Positions 39,220-40,491 of a stretch of DNA of 40,491 bases are shown here, piece after piece. How positions within the stretch are numbered: position 1 is the stretch's first letter; every line of letters begins with the position of its first letter. Under the pieces are notes generated by a model. It searched no databases and was not told the origin of the DNA. It saw nothing but the letters and a program-made list of their open reading frames with translations. The translations under genes were made by a program, and so were the position numbers. Origin of the DNA: Thermoguttaceae bacterium (GTDB lineage: Bacteria > Planctomycetota > Planctomycetia > Pirellulales > Thermoguttaceae); NCBI GenBank assembly GCA_017436025.1, contig JAFSDX010000149.1:1-40491 (forward strand), written 5' to 3'.

Positions 39220-40491
39220 TCACTTGACGACCGCTCGGAACGTGAAGTAAATCGGGTTGCCGCCCGACTTGCGTTTGAAGCAAACCTGAACCGCGAACGT
39301 TCCGGAGTCGCCGAAAAGCGGTCGCGTCGCCGCGTCCGGCGTCCAAACGAAGTTCGGCCCGACCGCGTCGAGCGTCCAGCCGTCGATTTCGACCGGCTCT
39401 TCGAGAATCGCGTCGAGCGGAACCGCAATATTCTCCCAACCGTCGACCGGCGACCAAATTTCCCGCGCGCCGAACCCCGGCGACACGGCGTAAACGGTCG
39501 CGGTCGCCGACTCGACTTCGTCGCGACTCAAATAGGCCGCCGTCATTTTATTCTTGACCGACGCCAAAAGCAAAACGTTTTCATTCCGATACATAACGTT
39601 CCCCGCCGAAATAAGTTGCGTCGCCGTCTCCCACTCGACCGCGACCGTCGCGACCGCCGAAATATCGTCCGCGACGTAAACGTAAAAATCGCCCGTCGGG
39701 AAATACGCTTCGTCGACGTAAAACGTTTGACCGTCGAAGATTCGGAATTTTTCGCTTCCCGACAACGCGACTTCGAGCGGCGACGCTTCGGCGGTCGCGG
39801 CGACGGCGACGACTTCCCAACCGTTTGGCGCGGCCGCGTTTTCACGTTCGACGCAAACTCTTGCCGTCGCGTCGGTTGCGCTCCAAACAACGCTGGCCGC
39901 CGTCGAGCCGGTCGCGGTCGCGGTAAAGTCGGCGACTCCGGCGGAGTAATCGACGCTCCGGACGTAAGCGCCGAACGTCGCGTCGGTTAAGTTCGTTCCG
40001 GGCGGCGTCGCGAAATAGCCGACGCCCGAAAACGACGCGGCGCCGACGGTCGCGCTCTCCGTCGCGGCAAGCGTTGCGTCGTCGCCGGAAAACGCGACGT
40101 TCGCCCCGTCCGCGACGGTCAACGATTTAACGCAAACGCTTGCGCCGTCGACGGTTAACTCAGTTCCGGCTCCAACGCTAAACGTCGGCGACGTCAGGTC
40201 GCGGTCGGCGATTTTCGCGCTTCCGGTCAACGAAACGGCGGCGCCGGTCGGAGCGTCGCCGCAAACCGTTTGACCGCTTAGCGTTAGCGCGAGCGTTCCG
40301 GTTGTTCGCGCGTTCGAAACGTCGCCGATAAAATCGTCGACGGAACCGACGCCGTCGACCGTCGCCGAGCGACTCGGCGCGAAAACGACCGGCGTCGAGC
40401 CGTCGACAAGTCCTTTAAAATCGGACGTTGCGTCCGTCGGCATTATCCATTTGAACTCGTTGCAAAAAACGCGCGCGGCCCCGGCGACGGC
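39220..40491 (-). CDS. Beta-rich phage-linked protein (5' end beyond the window)
   Basis: The frame has a Met at 40443 (407 residues) but continues open for 16 more codons to the edge (reading ARVFCNEFKWI), so the gene probably starts outside. Repeated short strands (GTLALTLSGQTVCGD, AAVSLTGSAKIADRDLTSPTFSVGAGTELTVDG, SLTVADGANVAFSGDDATLAATES) look like a right-handed beta-helix. Two later beta domains follow, ending in FRAVVK. No signal is visible in what remains. It may be a tail spike, adhesin or virion-associated protein at the head of the operon. I do not recognise the family. It is the first gene upstream of the terminase pair on the same strand. Confidence 0.5.
   Translation of the reverse strand, partial: AVAGAARVFCNEFKWIMPTDATSDFKGLVDGSTPVVFAPSRSATVDGVGSVDDFIGDVSNARTTGTLALTLSGQTVCGDAPTGAAVSLTGSAKIADRDLTSPTFSVGAGTELTVDGASVCVKSLTVADGANVAFSGDDATLAATESATVGAASFSGVGYFATPPGTNLTDATFGAYVRSVDYSAGVADFTATATGSTAASVVWSATDATARVCVERENAAAPNGWEVVAVAATAEASPLEVALSGSEKFRIFDGQTFYVDEAYFPTGDFYVYVADDISAVATVAVEWETATQLISAGNVMYRNENVLLLASVKNKMTAAYLSRDEVESATATVYAVSPGFGAREIWSPVDGWENIAVPLDAILEEPVEIDGWTLDAVGPNFVWTPDAATRPLFGDSGTFAVQVCFKRKSGGNPIYFTFRAVVK

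Overview
The window looks like chromosomal DNA of a planctomycete, possibly a gut lineage, that changes at about 18.44 kb into a prophage continuing past the right edge. The planctomycete call rests on four tandem DUF1559 pseudopilin-like proteins (class III prepilin leader plus a C-terminal H-x9-DG motif), a small lipoprotein with a carrier-like beta domain, a SEC-C-like/TPR protein and a DUF6057-like membrane protein. GC is high and NCG codons dominate, so both strands are full of spurious antisense ORFs.

Host part (1-18.35 kb). On the minus strand lie the 5' half of leuB, cut by the window edge, and a methyltetrahydrofolate:corrinoid methyltransferase-like gene. The plus strand then carries four DUF1559 genes (2.2-8.5 kb). 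Between copies three and four are a decayed fifth copy and a chimeric pseudogene joining a DUF1559 motif to a lipoprotein tail. An intact lipoprotein, a polytopic membrane protein, argG, the SEC-C/TPR gene, nadD and a Tat-exported SGNH hydrolase follow. Most of these are single transcription units. Many have a visible -35/-10 pair whose -35 abuts a run of C (or of G for minus-strand genes), and several end in a clear terminator.

Junction (17.9-18.7 kb). The N-terminal piece of a tyrosine integrase lies next to a 22-bp perfect palindrome. It is followed by the 3' half of a tRNA-Ala(TGC), read as an attachment site, and by a tandem 10-mer.

Prophage (18.7-40.5 kb). An almost entirely minus-strand, siphovirus-type morphogenesis operon reads right to left: a beta-rich protein running off the edge, small and large terminase, gpW-like joiner, portal, prohead protease with nested scaffold, Bbp16-like cement and major capsid protein, connector and completion proteins, tail tube, tail chaperone with a -1 frame extension, tape measure, distal tail/fibre proteins, a Cys-rich membrane protein and a trypsin-thioredoxin-coiled-coil membrane protein. 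Stop/start overlaps show translational coupling.

The most unusual items are: (1) a repeat of about 70-100 bp inserted at five gene junctions of the prophage, in several cases with a duplicated start of the downstream gene, creating short leader ORFs; (2) the membrane-anchored trypsin-thioredoxin fusion at the end of the late operon; (3) a lone plus-strand moron with its own promoter and terminator beside the tape-measure gene; (4) a G11 tract in the leader of the fourth DUF1559 gene. No intact integrase, repressor, replication or lysis gene is visible; those would have to lie to the right.
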